Part shown: in pieces, positions 35,381 through 46,550 of the stretch
Numbering within the stretch: position 1 is the stretch's first letter
Layout of the letters: each line of letters begins with the position of its first letter
NCBI GenBank assembly: GCA_017591395.1
Contig: WEDG01005335.1
Coordinates: forward strand, 62,001 to 126,000
Direction of reading: 5' to 3'
Source: Schistocephalus solidus
Taxonomy: Eukaryota; Platyhelminthes; Cestoda; Diphyllobothriidea; Diphyllobothriidae
Length of the DNA: 64,000 bases
Translations under genes and position numbers: made by a program
The notes under the pieces: generated by a model
Databases searched by the model: none
Seen by the model: the letters and a program-made list of their open reading frames with translations, nothing else
Told to the model about the DNA's origin: nothing

Positions 35381-35528
35381 CATAAATACTGTGAGGCGCC
35401 GTACTGAACCTACCTCCGACGATGGAATCTTGTTTGATTTTGAAACGTCAGGATATTAAACCTATTGTTCCCGTGATCGCCTCTTCTTCTGATTTATGCC
35501 CGGGGACGCGCATTTTTGCTTCAATTAG

Positions 35529-35545
<17 letters not shown>
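35381..35545 (+). repeat. Penelope-like 3' terminal segment, copy B, with hammerhead-like motif
   Basis: A direct repeat of 34702-34870. Here the boxes are CCGACGA (35416-35422, U4 changed to C) and GAAACGTC (35442-35449), with cct / agg as a possible short stem I and gaatc / gattt as a possible stem II. It ends with ttagcaatatata leading into the long TA run 35530-35570. No endonuclease frame precedes it, so this is a tail-only copy. Confidence 0.65.

Positions 35546-35570
<25 letters not shown>
35530..35570. repeat. TA microsatellite
   Basis: About 40 bp of TA repeats directly at the end of the Penelope-like terminal copy B. Confidence 0.9.
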
Positions 35571-35573
<3 letters not shown>

Positions 35574-35789
35574 CAACAACTGCTTATCTGTGCCCGGCCG
35601 AGTGTAACCTCGCTGGCTCTGCATCTCCCGCCACTTGACTTGCTATCATTACTCTAGCACCCCTCCCCTTACATGCGACCGCTATCGTAACAGGATTCAC
35701 GGCCCCCCAAACCCCCCATGGCGTCAGTCTGTCCATGAAACCTTTCTGCCCCTAAACCCTCTAGTGTGACAATTCGAACTCTCACTTCT

Positions 35790-35865
35790 CATTTCGTCTG
35801 ACGACGGGTTGTTGTAACCAGCTTGAAAATTCATGAGTAAACCTCGATTTTCCGACGAGCCTTCT

Positions 35866-35868
<3 letters not shown>
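35790..35868 (+). repeat. Diverged copy of the palindrome arm, plus strand
   Basis: It reads catttcgtctgacgacgggt, then a pairing stretch, then gaaaattcatgagtaaacct, then ttttccgacgag. It matches the arms of the 33226-33404 palindrome and the copy at 33421-33505. A TA run (35869-35897) follows immediately. Confidence 0.75.

Positions 35869-35897
<29 letters not shown>
35869..35897. repeat. TA microsatellite
   Basis: About 28 bp of TA repeats closing the Penelope-like cluster on its right side. Confidence 0.9.
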
Positions 35898-35901
<4 letters not shown>

Positions 35902-36746
35902 TGCTTTGCAAACAACGCTTCAGATTGCTTCAAGTAAATTAAGTCCTAAATTGTGTCTTTATGTAGCGTATTTGTGGGCCATACTTATAAGTTATCTGAG
36001 AAAAATGTAACATGAATTTTAAAATGCTGATTCTTGACCGCTTGAAATGACGAGCAAATGCTTTCTATGATAAGCTGGGGTTTTCTTTTACACAAACGTC
36101 CTCTATAAGATCAAACAATAGTTAAAAGCAAAATTAAAAATATAAATTGAAAACGTATTTTTTCTCAAAAATAGTTTTAACCATAAATAAAATGATACGT
36201 GACCAACAATAGTGAAGTTTATTTTTATAGCGGAAAGTTTTGAAACCCATAGAAGTATGTGAAGGACATGGCTGCAGCAAACATCTATCATGTTACATTG
36301 GCATCTGGAAAGTGAACATGCAAATTGCCTCCTTTAAACGCATGCATTTGTTAGAAGATCACATACACTGCAGTGCTCAAGTATTTGGACATTCTCTGTC
36401 ATTTAATGTTATGAGCTTAACCTAGAATTTCGATCAATACTTTTTTTGATGTCGTAAACTCAACGATCACTTAGGCAACGGATGGTTTCTCAGTTTTTTT
36501 AAGAAAATAATTGACATTTGCCAAAACTCCTATGAGTAAGATGCGTCTTGGAGTAATATAACGTATTTTTTAAGAACGGTTTGTGAAATTACTTGCTGAT
36601 GCAAGCGAAAATGCGAGGGAGGAGGTAGACGCAATTGTTAGGTGAAGAGCTTTATACGTCTGCTGTTTCGATTTCCAGCTGAAATCTATCTTCAGAGAAT
36701 GCATCGGATAAAGGAGAATCCTTTATTTGAATCAGCTTCCACATGT

Positions 36747-36860
36747 CGCAATGGGCCAGTCAAATAATGTGGCCCAAGCGTGACAAAACTCGCGGCTTTC
36801 TGTGTGGTCCGTAGCTAGATGGATTTGAGCGTTAGATTAACGCAAGCCTCACCCATGTAT
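36747..36860 (+). mobile_element. tRNA-derived SINE fragment, copy 3
   Basis: This is a truncated, strongly mutated relative of the SINE copies at 15.66 and 15.96 kb. Shared landmarks are the gtggcccaagcgtgacaaaa leader, cggctttctgtgtggtccgt, then an A-box remnant tagctagatggatttgagcg and the acgcaagcctcacccatg region. The B box is lost. It lies about 120 bp from a neurexin exon. Confidence 0.5.
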
Positions 36861-36977
36861 TTTTAGATCTTAAAATAATCGAGGCATTACCATTTTACAC
36901 AATTTGGTCAAATTAAAAATAAACCAATTTTATTAAAAATAGCGTTGAACGAAGTCATTACTCTTTTATATGCATAC

Positions 36978-37605
36978 CTCGGCGTTTTGGTAAGGTTCAT
37001 ATGATTCTCCATTCCGTCAAACTTGACTTGCAAGTAACCGTCAATTAACCTGATTTCGACTGAGTGTTCCTTTGCCGTCGGCCGAAAACCATGGCGATTT
37101 TGTTTGGCGCCAAATAGACTCTGTCTGGAAATTCATTAATTCCAGAACCGGTATTGAGGAGGAGGACAAGATAGCCTTCACGTAATTCCAACGAGAAAAG
37201 GTCTGTTCCTGTTAAAAGATCGCTTGCGTTTACGACCTCTAATAACCTCCCCGATGCGCCCGCTTTGCGCTTCATCTCAGCGAGATCTCTTATTCGGGAC
37301 TGCAATGGCCAGCTGGAAGAGGAGTATAGCAGAAGGCAGTTTTTTTGGAATGTTCGCAACCGAAAGGCAATCCTTCCTCGAGAGATTGTTTTCCAGCCAC
37401 GAAGTAGTAGGTAACCGCCTGGTCGAGTGAATGTGACCATGCTGTTTGCAATAGTATAACGCCTTGTCTTACTCATCAGCGAGCCATTTACCAATCCACT
37501 TAAGCTGCACCTATGCAGGCTAATATTGAAGGCCTGAAGTCCGTCCAAATGCTCCTTCAGGAGATGTAGAAAATCGATTTGATTAGGTCCAGTGTGATAG
37601 AATGC
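36978..37605 (-). CDS. Neurexin-like 628-bp exon, end of laminin-G 2 and most of laminin-G 3, with a frameshift
   Basis: The acceptor reads tttttcacag and the donor gtatgc. The first frame (phase 0) starts AFYHTGPNQIDFLHLLKEHL and ends laminin-G domain 2 with a Cys in SLHRC. It then opens laminin-G 3 with MVTFTRPGGYLLLRGWKT, GRIAFRLRTFQKNCLLLYSS, DLFSLELREGYLVLLLNTGS. The last matches the D-x-F-x-x-E-L/M-x-x-G-x-L-x-L-L-L-x-x-G-S-G strand of neurexin LG3. Between about 37132 and 37105 the homologous reading moves to another frame, QSLFGAKQNRHGFRPTAKEH, then SVEIRLIDGYLQVKFDG, then NLTKTP, up to the donor. Only this second frame gives the phase (AG|A) needed by the next exon. The shift equals one missing base. 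It could be an assembly error, an allele or a real lesion. Confidence 0.85.
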
Positions 37606-38243
37606 CTGTGAAAAAAGTTTAAAGCAAAGTTTTAAAAAGCTTGTGCGTGCAGCGTAAGGACGCGGGAAAACAATTACTTTGATTGCATCCAAATCGCATT
37701 CAGCGCGCAACACAATGGTTAACATTAAAGTCTTGTATCTCAACGTTAACGACGTGTGATTAATTTTATATGCATAGCATTTACATGCTCAAAAGCGCAT
37801 GTGTCATCCCTTGATAGACTGCATCCTGTAAGATGTCGTTTTATTATATAAGATAGTGGGGTAAGTTCAAATGCATTAGGCAAGAAAACAACGAGTTGCC
37901 TGCAGTAGAGTAGACTCAACAGAAAACGTTAAGAACATGAAATAAGGACTTTTTAAAGAGCTTTTCATTCTTTGAATGTTGATGACCAATGCGCACTTCA
38001 GACAGGAGCTGCTTTCGATATTAAATTTATGAAAGATCACTAGAAAGTAATTATTCTAAATTAACGAAATTTGCACCTAAAAAGCAGTTGCGTATTTCCG
38101 ATTACAAAAATCGCTTATTCAATATTCAAAGGAGAATTGATGGCATCAAAGGAGCAGCTTGGCAGCGTGACAAATACTTTTAAAACTCATCTTGAGATGT
38201 TGTTTAAAAAATAAGCCGGAGATAAGTGTTTTCAAGAATAGTG

Positions 38244-38426
38244 ACTAGGCGGGCTTTTGAAATTGAGCCGCCATCTTTTCCGCTCTCCATTCGCATGTGA
38301 AATTTCTTATATCTATGTCGGTTAGCCTATTTGACCCATTTTATACCGATTCTTAACCTTATTTGTTTTTGAACAACAAAAAAATGAGGTCATCAGCGCA
38401 CGACGCTGGCACAGTTTTTCAAAGAA
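38244..38426 (+). repeat. Interspersed repeat, copy 1
   Basis: It shares ordered blocks with 56736-56920: ggcgggcttttgaaattgag, ccgccat, tttgctctcca-type sequence, and atgaggtcatc followed by acgctggcac. The copies are about 18 kb apart in the same orientation. No coding potential or promoter boxes were recognised. It is an unclassified repeat family. Confidence 0.6.
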
Positions 38427-38807
38427 GTCCAATTTGGTCGATATTTTTGCGACGAATTCAAGAATGATTCTTTATGAGGTTGATATGTGCAATCTTTGAC
38501 CATTTGTTTGTGATCTTCCGGTTTTGTGTGGCTTGTGTTCCCAACCTTATTCACGGTGAATGGAGGACATTTTTTGCTGAAAGTTTTGGAATTTTAATTT
38601 CAAAATAAAGCGTAACTCTCTCTCTCTCATGACATGCACTTTTCAAAGTCTGTTTCATAAACTTGACAAAACCTGTCGGGCATCATTTCATTAGGCATGC
38701 GTTGGTCCCATGTCAGATGGGTTGTTTTTTCGTGTTTACTTATTTCGACTGTCAAGTACGATGATTTCCATCGTGCACTCTACACAATGGTTGTGTAGGA
38801 AGTAGAC

Positions 38808-39440
38808 ATGTGCTGGATTAAAAGGGCAGCGGACTTGCTCTGCGTCTGTCTCACCCTCTGTTTCACTCCCCTAACTAGGCCCGGTGCCTTAACAGGGTCA
38901 AGAAGACGGACGTTGGGTGAGAGCGCAAGCCATAGAACTGTGGTTCACCACAAACAAGAACAAAAAACACAAAGAAGGAGCTCGGATCGCAGCTGAGTAT
39001 GAATATCATAAATGCACCATTATGAAGGAGCCATCACAGTCCGACCCTAAGCTTGGTGGATTGAGTTATCGCATCAGTTGAAAGCCTACCAAAGCCATGG
39101 CGTTTAACGTACAATGACATTTTTGGGCTCGTCAGATTGTTCGTATTGAGGAATATGCTCTGAGTCGTCAATTGCATTCTCTCCCCCTACACCCAGATTC
39201 AGGCCACCGTCCGCACTGGTCCGTTGTTTGATATAGAAATATGCGCAGTTGATGACAGGGGGGCGGATCCCTTTGTGCTAGCTACAGCGCAACCTGGCCC
39301 CTTAACATTCATACTACGATTACCAGAACCAGATGCTAGGAAAGAGCCCTCGTTGTCTGACTCCCAGTCCAGTGGTCATCCACTCAACACACACACCAGA
39401 CTAAAGGTCTGCTCTCTTTTACTGCTTCCTCTTCCAATAC
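38808..39440 (+). other. GC-richer block, possible retroelement remnant
   Basis: Base composition differs sharply from the flanking intron. Short open frames at 38808-38996 and 39224-39457 show no domain I can name. The abrupt composition change and pieces such as ccaaagccatggcg suggest untranslated or decayed retroelement sequence, but this is inference. Confidence 0.3.
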
Positions 39441-39674
39441 GTTCATACATAAACTAAATGACTGCTAAGACATGTATAATTCATTTGAGAAATGCTTGCA
39501 TATGTTAGTAAGATAATGAGCACATAAGAGGTAAGGTACAAAGAAACATCTGTAAGTTCTTGATTGCCATAAAGTACTACATGAATAATTATAATTTCGT
39601 ACGCTTCCATTTGTACATTGGGGAGCATGGGAATGTGAACTATTGCATCAAAGGTGGGAATGCACTTAACGCCA

Positions 39675-39765
39675 GTACGGTTGAGGTTAGGCTTCAAGTA
39701 TAACATTAAGACCAGAGGTAAGGTTTGGTTTAAAGATGAAGTTAAAGTTAGGATTAAGGTTGTGC
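39675..39765 (+). repeat. Degenerate GGTTAAG/GTTAGG-like simple repeat
   Basis: Spaced units gaggttaggc, gaggtaaggtttgg, gttaaagttaggattaaggt give a loose telomere-like or minisatellite pattern. No exact array is present, so it is not a telomere. Confidence 0.4.
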
Positions 39766-42700
39766 TTTGAGCTACTGATAGCCAAATTGTTAGGTGCAGG
39801 CTGTTTGTGATAGACCTGGTTTGAAATTTCTTGTATTTTGTCTGCATTTTGAATTACAAAATGACACATTTCGCTTAAGTCAGCTTTGCCTATATGGTTA
39901 AAACTAGTTGCCTTTTATTGTATGCTGCTTTAATTTAAACGCATTGCTTAAAATAGTGTTTATATGTTGTTTTTAAACGTTACGGTTAATAAAAGCATCC
40001 GTTAATATTCATCACCCTCAAAATGGACTTAAGTATGACCATTCGCCAAAACCAATCCGTACATGAAATTGTATTTAAAATGCATTTTTTCTTAATGCTA
40101 GCTCTAATGGGTCCCAGCCTGCATCACTTAAAAAGTTAAGGCCCGAATTTATCACATGAACGCCATTACTTTGTTACATTAAACGGGTATTGGGTACGCC
40201 GGCTTTCGAAAAATATGCAGCAGCTTTGGCAGAAAACCTGAGTGTACTAGAATATATATCCTCCTATGCAAACGACGCTGGTAATCAAGACTGAATAAAA
40301 ACTTTTGCTTGCTATTTAGTGTCACAAAGTCTAACACTCTGACGTATTCTAAATGCATATTATGCAGAATGCCTCTTGCAGTTTATATTAAATATAAAAT
40401 AGTGCGTAAACTAAAATGCAATTACCAGGATGATGTGGAATTACCGGCAAACGATAAGCTCAACAGAGCAAAAAAGGGACTTTGTGATAGGCAACTGCGG
40501 TAATTAGTTGTATTTCCGAATTGAAAATATTATTTAATACCATCCAGCAACATTAATCTTTATTTAAACTGAATCTAACAGGCATGGAATATTCGTTTAT
40601 TGGTAGGTTTTCTATAGGTGAAGTTTAGTAAAACAAAGATGTTACATAAAACATGCATTGGAAATGTAGTTTATTTCATCATAGGACACAAGTCTTCTTA
40701 AAACTAACGTGAAGAATATAAATTCATATATTTTTGCACTATGCTGGCCAAGAACTATAGTAAGCAATTCATAACCTCAAATTCTATAGTCAATGGGAGT
40801 TGCGTAGTGATAGTGTTTAATTACCGCAGTTAAACATAAATTAATTTATTTTTAAAGGTTAAGGCAAGGTATACAAACAAACATTCCAGATTCAATATAA
40901 TAAAAGAATGCAGTTGTTTATTGTAGGATATATGTCAATAGGACGTGGAAGCCATCGCAGCAATAAATATCATTGGATACAACAGGCTCAGTTTAATTAT
41001 TCTTGTAGACGTGAAGAGCGATACAGTTTCTCTGGATATTTAACAAAGATAATGTATATTATTTGTAATAAAATCAGACAGTGACAATAGTAAAAGAGCA
41101 AAAATTGTCCCTTATCCGCTTGAATAAAATTTATTTAAACTAACGGGTTAAACGTTCTCTTGTAAGATAAGCATGGACTCGTTTGCTTACATTATTAATG
41201 CAACAGCAAATAAGTTGTAAACTCAATATATAATAATGTTACGTATATCAAATGAAATATATTTATTCAAGTTTTGATATAGAACTCCATTTTTAGTTGT
41301 TGTGGTTTCTTCATTAGCAAGACTTCTAGTTATCATCAAACTCTACATTAAACGAAACAATGTTTTCAACATCAACCGTGGATGACCAATGCTATCAATG
41401 ATTGACTGCTACAAACCTAAAAAAGTGCTGCCTTTTAGGACGTGTAGACTTCGAATTGTGTTTGCTAAAATTTCAAGGATGTCTCAACCCTCAGCCATAT
41501 TTGCCATAGTTGGAGGCAAAAGAAGAACAGTATACAGTTGTATATGGGTCTTTTGTTTATATCAGTACCCATTAAGCTAAAGGTTGATATTCCAAATAAC
41601 TAATCTATTGTATCAATTCTGCATTTTAAAGATAATATTAAAAAGAATGTAAGATATGTTGACTAAACTATGATTTTTTATCCATGTCTTTGTAATTCAC
41701 CAACGAAAGTCACGTCCGATGTCCGTATGGCGTTTAAATTTATACCATGAGGTCATTTTCTAGATCTTATTAAATATTTTTCAGTATATATAGGATTTCT
41801 CAGAATGTTTGAACTTTAAAAAACAACATTCCTGGTAGATAGATTTTGGTTTATAACTGTTAATTTATGGATGTAAACAATGTGCTATTAATAATTTTTC
41901 TAATTATTTGTGAATTTGCATATTTGATTACTAAAGCCTTTTATAGCATATCGTGAAGCGCACATCATTTAGCGATTTTTTTAAGGTAAGTGTGTTTGAA
42001 GAATTATGAGAGTGTGACTTTCATGTCCCCGCCCATCCTATAAAATCAACATTGTTTATTGTTTTTAATATATGTGTACTTCCCATTATCCTCTTTTTGC
42101 ATTTCACAGTAAAACTTATATTAATGTAGATGGTAATGCTCTTAAGCATTCATTGTTAAATACCATAGCGGAATCCTAAATAGTTATGAACTAATTGGTT
42201 TATTTTAAATAACTGCCCTAATATGTTTAAAATATAATTACAATTCATGGTATCCACATAGCGCATAAATGCCTTGCAAAAATGTTTGTGATTAAAAAGA
42301 GGCCACATCGAACTTATACTATTCTAGAAGATGTAACAATATACAAATACATCAACGTAAAAAAAGGAGCTTTGAAATCTTTTTCGTGTGAAAAAAGAAA
42401 TCAAAAATGCAAAATTTAATGCCTGATCTGATGTTTACATGGCTACAAGATATTGCAATTCCAAACACAAAATTTGAAAGACATGTATCCCGATATACCA
42501 TTCATGATTTTTTAACAACTCTTAACAGCATTCAGTATTGAAATTGTCATTGTGTTTGTCTTAAACGTCCAAACCATGAAGCATTATTGTCCTGCTATTT
42601 TATATCAAATGAGAAGTTTCATGAAAATCTGTGACATTTCACTGAGGATTTACAATCCAGAGAGACCGTATTTAATTTCTAAATGTAAATAAAAAATTTC

Positions 42701-44114
42701 TTCATGAAACAAACTTTTGTGATTTAAAATTGCAGAAATTTTTTAAAAAGTTATTTGCCATTACGTTTGTTGCGATCTGTGTCCATTTAGAGTTGTGAAG
42801 TGAACAATGAGTCATATCATCGTACTTTGCACTAAACACAATTAAGTTGGTAGTTTTTGAAGTAATTATCTAATGCTCTAACAGATTACGTAAAATGCAT
42901 TAAACTGCGTGACCCAAGCATTGTGTCACAGGTGTGTTTATGTAAATAGTAAAATATATGACAGCAGAAAATAGTCCGAGGATTGACAGGCGTTGCACAA
43001 TTAGAAGGCAACATACACACTCAATAAGAATTTAAATTAGCACAGGAAACTCTTGTAGATTTGAACTGCACAAAAATTATATATATTCTGATATAAATTA
43101 TAAAAAAGCAAATATACGCAGAAGCAAGGACAAAAGTTAATGGACCACATTGCCTGTGAATTTAATCAATGTAACTGTCGATTCGATTTTGAACGATGTG
43201 AGATACAATATTTCATTTTAGAAATTCATTTGTTCCTTGATTCCACGAATAATACCACAGTGTCAACAATATACATTTTTGCTAATTGCCACACACAATC
43301 AGCAGGAAGTCACCCGAATTCTACTTGCCTTATTTAAATTTTTACTTTAGCTTAAAAGAGAAAAACCTAGGCATTCTAAGTTGCATAAATTCCTCGTCCA
43401 CAATTCACCTACTTCATTTCTGTCATTACGAGAAACACCAACATAAGACAGTTTAAGGGACACTAGCTGATGTGACAGATCCTGTGACTACATTTTAAAA
43501 TAAACGTCTACATGCAGAGCTATCAGCAAATATATAGATAAAATGATATTATTATGATTATGATTATCAGCAGGAGATCCTGTTTAAATTTATTCTTATG
43601 CAATATTTTTAGTTAACGTTTCAAAAAACGTGTGTTTCAGTGCCAAATGCTGTTTCTTTGCGACTTGCACATTGGAAATATTAATTCTTAATTTTAAGGG
43701 TAAATGAGGTAGATATTGCATGCAGTAGCCAAAATATATAGTTTTCTGCACTTTTTAAAATGTTTTAGCTGCTGTCCATCTAAAGATTATGGGCAAAAGG
43801 TCCAAAGTGTTTTTGAGTGTTAAAACATAAAGACGCCTCTTTAAACATTTGATTCCATGTAGAAAACAACCCTTTTATAAATATTCATAAACAGCGAATC
43901 GACTTTTTGCCAAGATGGGACGGCAAACCTCTTGAAATAAGTTAGCACTGCTTTAAATCTTGCTGTTTTCATTTTCCAGAAATCTACCTAGTAACACGTT
44001 TGTTTTTAAAAAAATATCTCAATCATTACAGCGTGCACACTATTATCCACTAATTGATTACAAATAGCCCTTTTACTGCAATAAGACTCGTGGAAGAGAC
44101 GCAAAAATACATAC

Positions 44115-44273
44115 ATGTTGGAAACAACCAGTGAAATTAGAGATGTTTTGAGGGATTCCAAGTGCAAGCGCTCCTTGCTGTTGACCACCAAGAATTAACA
44201 TTTTCATACGTAGACCATGAAATGCTTTTGGTAGAGGTTCGGAAGCCGAACGCTGATCCACATCAATTTGTAG
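44115..44273 (-). CDS. Neurexin-like exon, laminin-G domain 2 distal part
   Basis: A 159-nt exon of 53 codons, phase 0 at both ends, acceptor tactttgcag, donor gtatgt. It reads LQIDVDQRSASEPLPKAFHG, LRMKMLILGGQQQGALALGI, then PQNISNFTGCFQH. LILGG takes the place of the usual L-Y-x-G-G strand, and N-F-T-G-C-F/I is the conserved laminin-G strand with the disulfide Cys. It joins the exon at 45996 upstream and the 628-bp exon at 37605 downstream, which supplies the rest of the domain ending. N-I-S and N-F-T are potential N-glycosylation sequons. Confidence 0.88.
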
Positions 44274-45995
44274 CTGCAAAGTAAATGAAATTTAAGTTAT
44301 GCCTTTCCTTTACTTTGTTAGAGAGATGGTACCCTATACTTTGCACACAGGAACTGTGACTGTTTTTCTGTTAATGCGGATGTTTCAAAAAGAGCTTGTA
44401 ATTCATACATAGCATTGGGTTTCAGAGAGGTTTACGTGAAATTCAAAATGAAACTCACCCCAGCCAAATTCATTTTCATAGCCAGTAGAATCTCTATCAA
44501 TATCATTTATACCTATAGCATCCCTTATACTTTTATGACACCATGCCAAGGCTGGCGTAAGTGCGACCTGTCAGTGGGTCGGCCCATGCTTTTAAGCGCA
44601 TGTTGGTAGCATAAAAATCGTTTTTCCAACCGCAGTACACGTAGTCCTTACGATGGCGGTAGTGCCAGCGATTATATATCCACACGCTTTCGTGTACAGC
44701 CTATCGCTCTCATTTGAGCTCCATCTAATAAACGCCAGGCAGTGATGGAAACGAGAAGAAACTTTATTGTTTTTACCGAAGATAAATTCGTTCACCCTAA
44801 GAATTATTGTGGTATAATACTTGCAAGTTTTATGTTGATGCCTTTTATTAGGAGTTGCGTTACTATCATTTAATTAAAACTCAGCAGTCACAGTGCACAC
44901 TTATTACGCACACTCAGACCACAAAGGTTTACTGCGCGTCGTCTAGCCACCACTTGATGAAGCACGCACAGGGAGACACAGATCATTATTTCATGTTCTA
45001 GTGTTTCTTGGTTGTTTGCAGCTAGCACGCATTGTTTACAATTTGTTTTTAATTTGCTCAAAAATGTTCAAATTACTTTTTTAAAAAATATCCGCATGAG
45101 GTATTTTATGGTAAGGCACCTTTGCCAACGAAAACTAGTTAGATTAAAATTTAGAAGCAAACGCTTATTAGTCACGTAGTTTAACAAGTTTTAAAGCGTA
45201 GCAAGAGACTCATTTGTGCAATGAGTGTATAAGCAATGTCAGAAACGACTTAAAGTTAAAACCTTGCAGGAAACTTAAAGGGCAGAAATCATTGAAAACT
45301 AGCTCTGAAGTGTAGTCGGAAATATGCATGTTAAAGGCATGCTGTCAGCAATAAGTCTAGGCTATTATTTAGAAGTATTAAAATTTAAAAAGAGTTTGAA
45401 AACTTCTGGTGCTAGAACACCAATTTCAACCCTAAGAAAGTCAATCAAACGCATTTTGCTGATTTCTCATCCATTTGGAAGTCCGATCTGTACATTTCTG
45501 TTTTGCTGCTAATGTTTTCGGAGTAAGTCAAGCCCAATGAATTGCGAGACCTCCGTATACATGTTTAAATTCAGTTACATACTAATTTAAATACCCATCT
45601 GCATTGTGATCCACTGTAGCTTTATAACTGTCATATAAAAGTATTACTTACGTTTTGGGCAATTTTGTATGACTATTTGATCAACAGATTCAGCAAAAGT
45701 GGCAAATAAAACTACCAAATCATTTTCAATATATAAACATTTTGATTAGTCACGTTTTTGTTGTTTTTTATGGATGGAATTGGAAAACGGAAAACTTTTA
45801 AATGAACTATAATATAGTTATGGGTTGTGACAGTTAATTAAACTTATATGTACACAAAGCGTTCCACTTGTGCACTTTAAAAGATCGTTCGACTTCTGTT
45901 TATCTTATGCCTTTTATATTTATTCCTTGTCTTAAAAAAACCCTTTATCATATATAGCGCTTGCGTAAATTAACATTAATAGGGGAAATACTTAC
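44274..45995. other. Intron with a possible LTR-like segment
   Basis: The plus strand at 44520-44790 is GC-richer and has a TATA-like tatatatcc near 44675 followed by aataaa near 44728 and tttattg near 44763. This promoter-to-polyadenylation spacing is seen in LTRs, but I found no terminal TG...CA pair, target duplication or internal coding sequence. The rest holds nothing I can support. Confidence 0.3.
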
Positions 45996-46189
45996 CAAGG
46001 AAAAAGCAGAAGAGACATTTATATCATGCCACCGACCATCTGCACAAGTCTCGGACGCTGATTGACAGGAAAATTGCTGTTTAAATGTTCCATACGAACT
46101 TTTCTCCGACGACCAGATAGAAAGGATTAACGAACCCTTGTAGAGATAAACTGATAATTTGGCTGAGTCTAACTTGGCTGAGTCAACTT
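45996..46189 (-). CDS. Neurexin-like exon, laminin-G domain 2 middle part
   Basis: A 194-nt exon (2 nt plus 64 codons), acceptor aaccttgcag, donor gtaagt. It reads VDSAKLDSAKLSVYLYKGSL, ILSIWSSEKSSYGTFKQQFS, then CADGRWHDINVSSAFSL. DGRWHDINV is the laminin-G D-G-x-W-H-x-x-x-V motif, and LSVYLYKGSL is the preceding strand. It connects to 46413 (G|AA) upstream and to 44273 in phase 0 downstream. The splice sites are the strongest in the gene. Two cysteines (FSCQSASETC) precede the W-H motif and may form a local disulfide. Confidence 0.9.
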
Positions 46190-46412
46190 CTGCAAGGTTA
46201 AATAAACAAAATTGTATTTAAAGCAATTACTATAAGTTCTTTAAACTTCAAAGGACACATGTTTTACTGTCCTCCCCACAAGAATATTTACTAGATATTT
46301 TTCAACACCTCTGCTACTGAAAGTTGTGATTGTGGGAATGCAGCTTTTTCTGACAAAATGAATAAAAAGCGGAAACGTAGATAAAAAATAAAAATCGCTA
46401 ATAAGTTCTCAC

Positions 46413-46550
46413 CGGCAGAAAGAATAACACCATCCATTGCAGCTGTTTTGAAACGTAACATAAACGCAAATGTATCCACTCTAAGGCCTGGGTTTGGATG
46501 GTATTTAAGCCAACTGCTACCACTGAATACCATGTCTGGGGGACTGGGTT
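46413..46550 (-). CDS. Neurexin-like exon, start of laminin-G domain 2
   Basis: A 138-nt exon (2 nt, 45 codons, 1 nt), acceptor tattttttag, donor gtgaga. It encodes PSPPDMVFSGSSWLKYHPNP, then LRVDTFAFMLRFKTAAMDGV and ILSAG. This is the standard opening of a laminin-G domain: a V-F-x-G-x-x-x-L-x-Y strand, then the F-x-L-R-F-K-T strand and D-G-x-I-L/L. It is separated from the next exon by a 223-bp intron, the shortest confirmed here. It follows micro-exon 49026-49059 with compatible phase (C|AA, Gln). Confidence 0.88.

Larger units (their letters stand above)
37606..44114. other. 6.5-kb intron within laminin-G domain 2
   Basis: It contains an interspersed repeat (38244-38426), a GC-richer block (38808-39440) and a degenerate telomere-like patch (39675-39765). 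The remaining 39.9-44.1 kb is very AT-rich and I see no exon, RNA gene or recognisable element in it. Confidence 0.5.

Noticed and set aside
37045..37130. The end of the 232-codon frame (reading ...KIAMVFGRRQRN) as the natural C-terminus of the exon
   Set aside because: Homology and splice phase both continue in a different frame, so this tail is out of frame.
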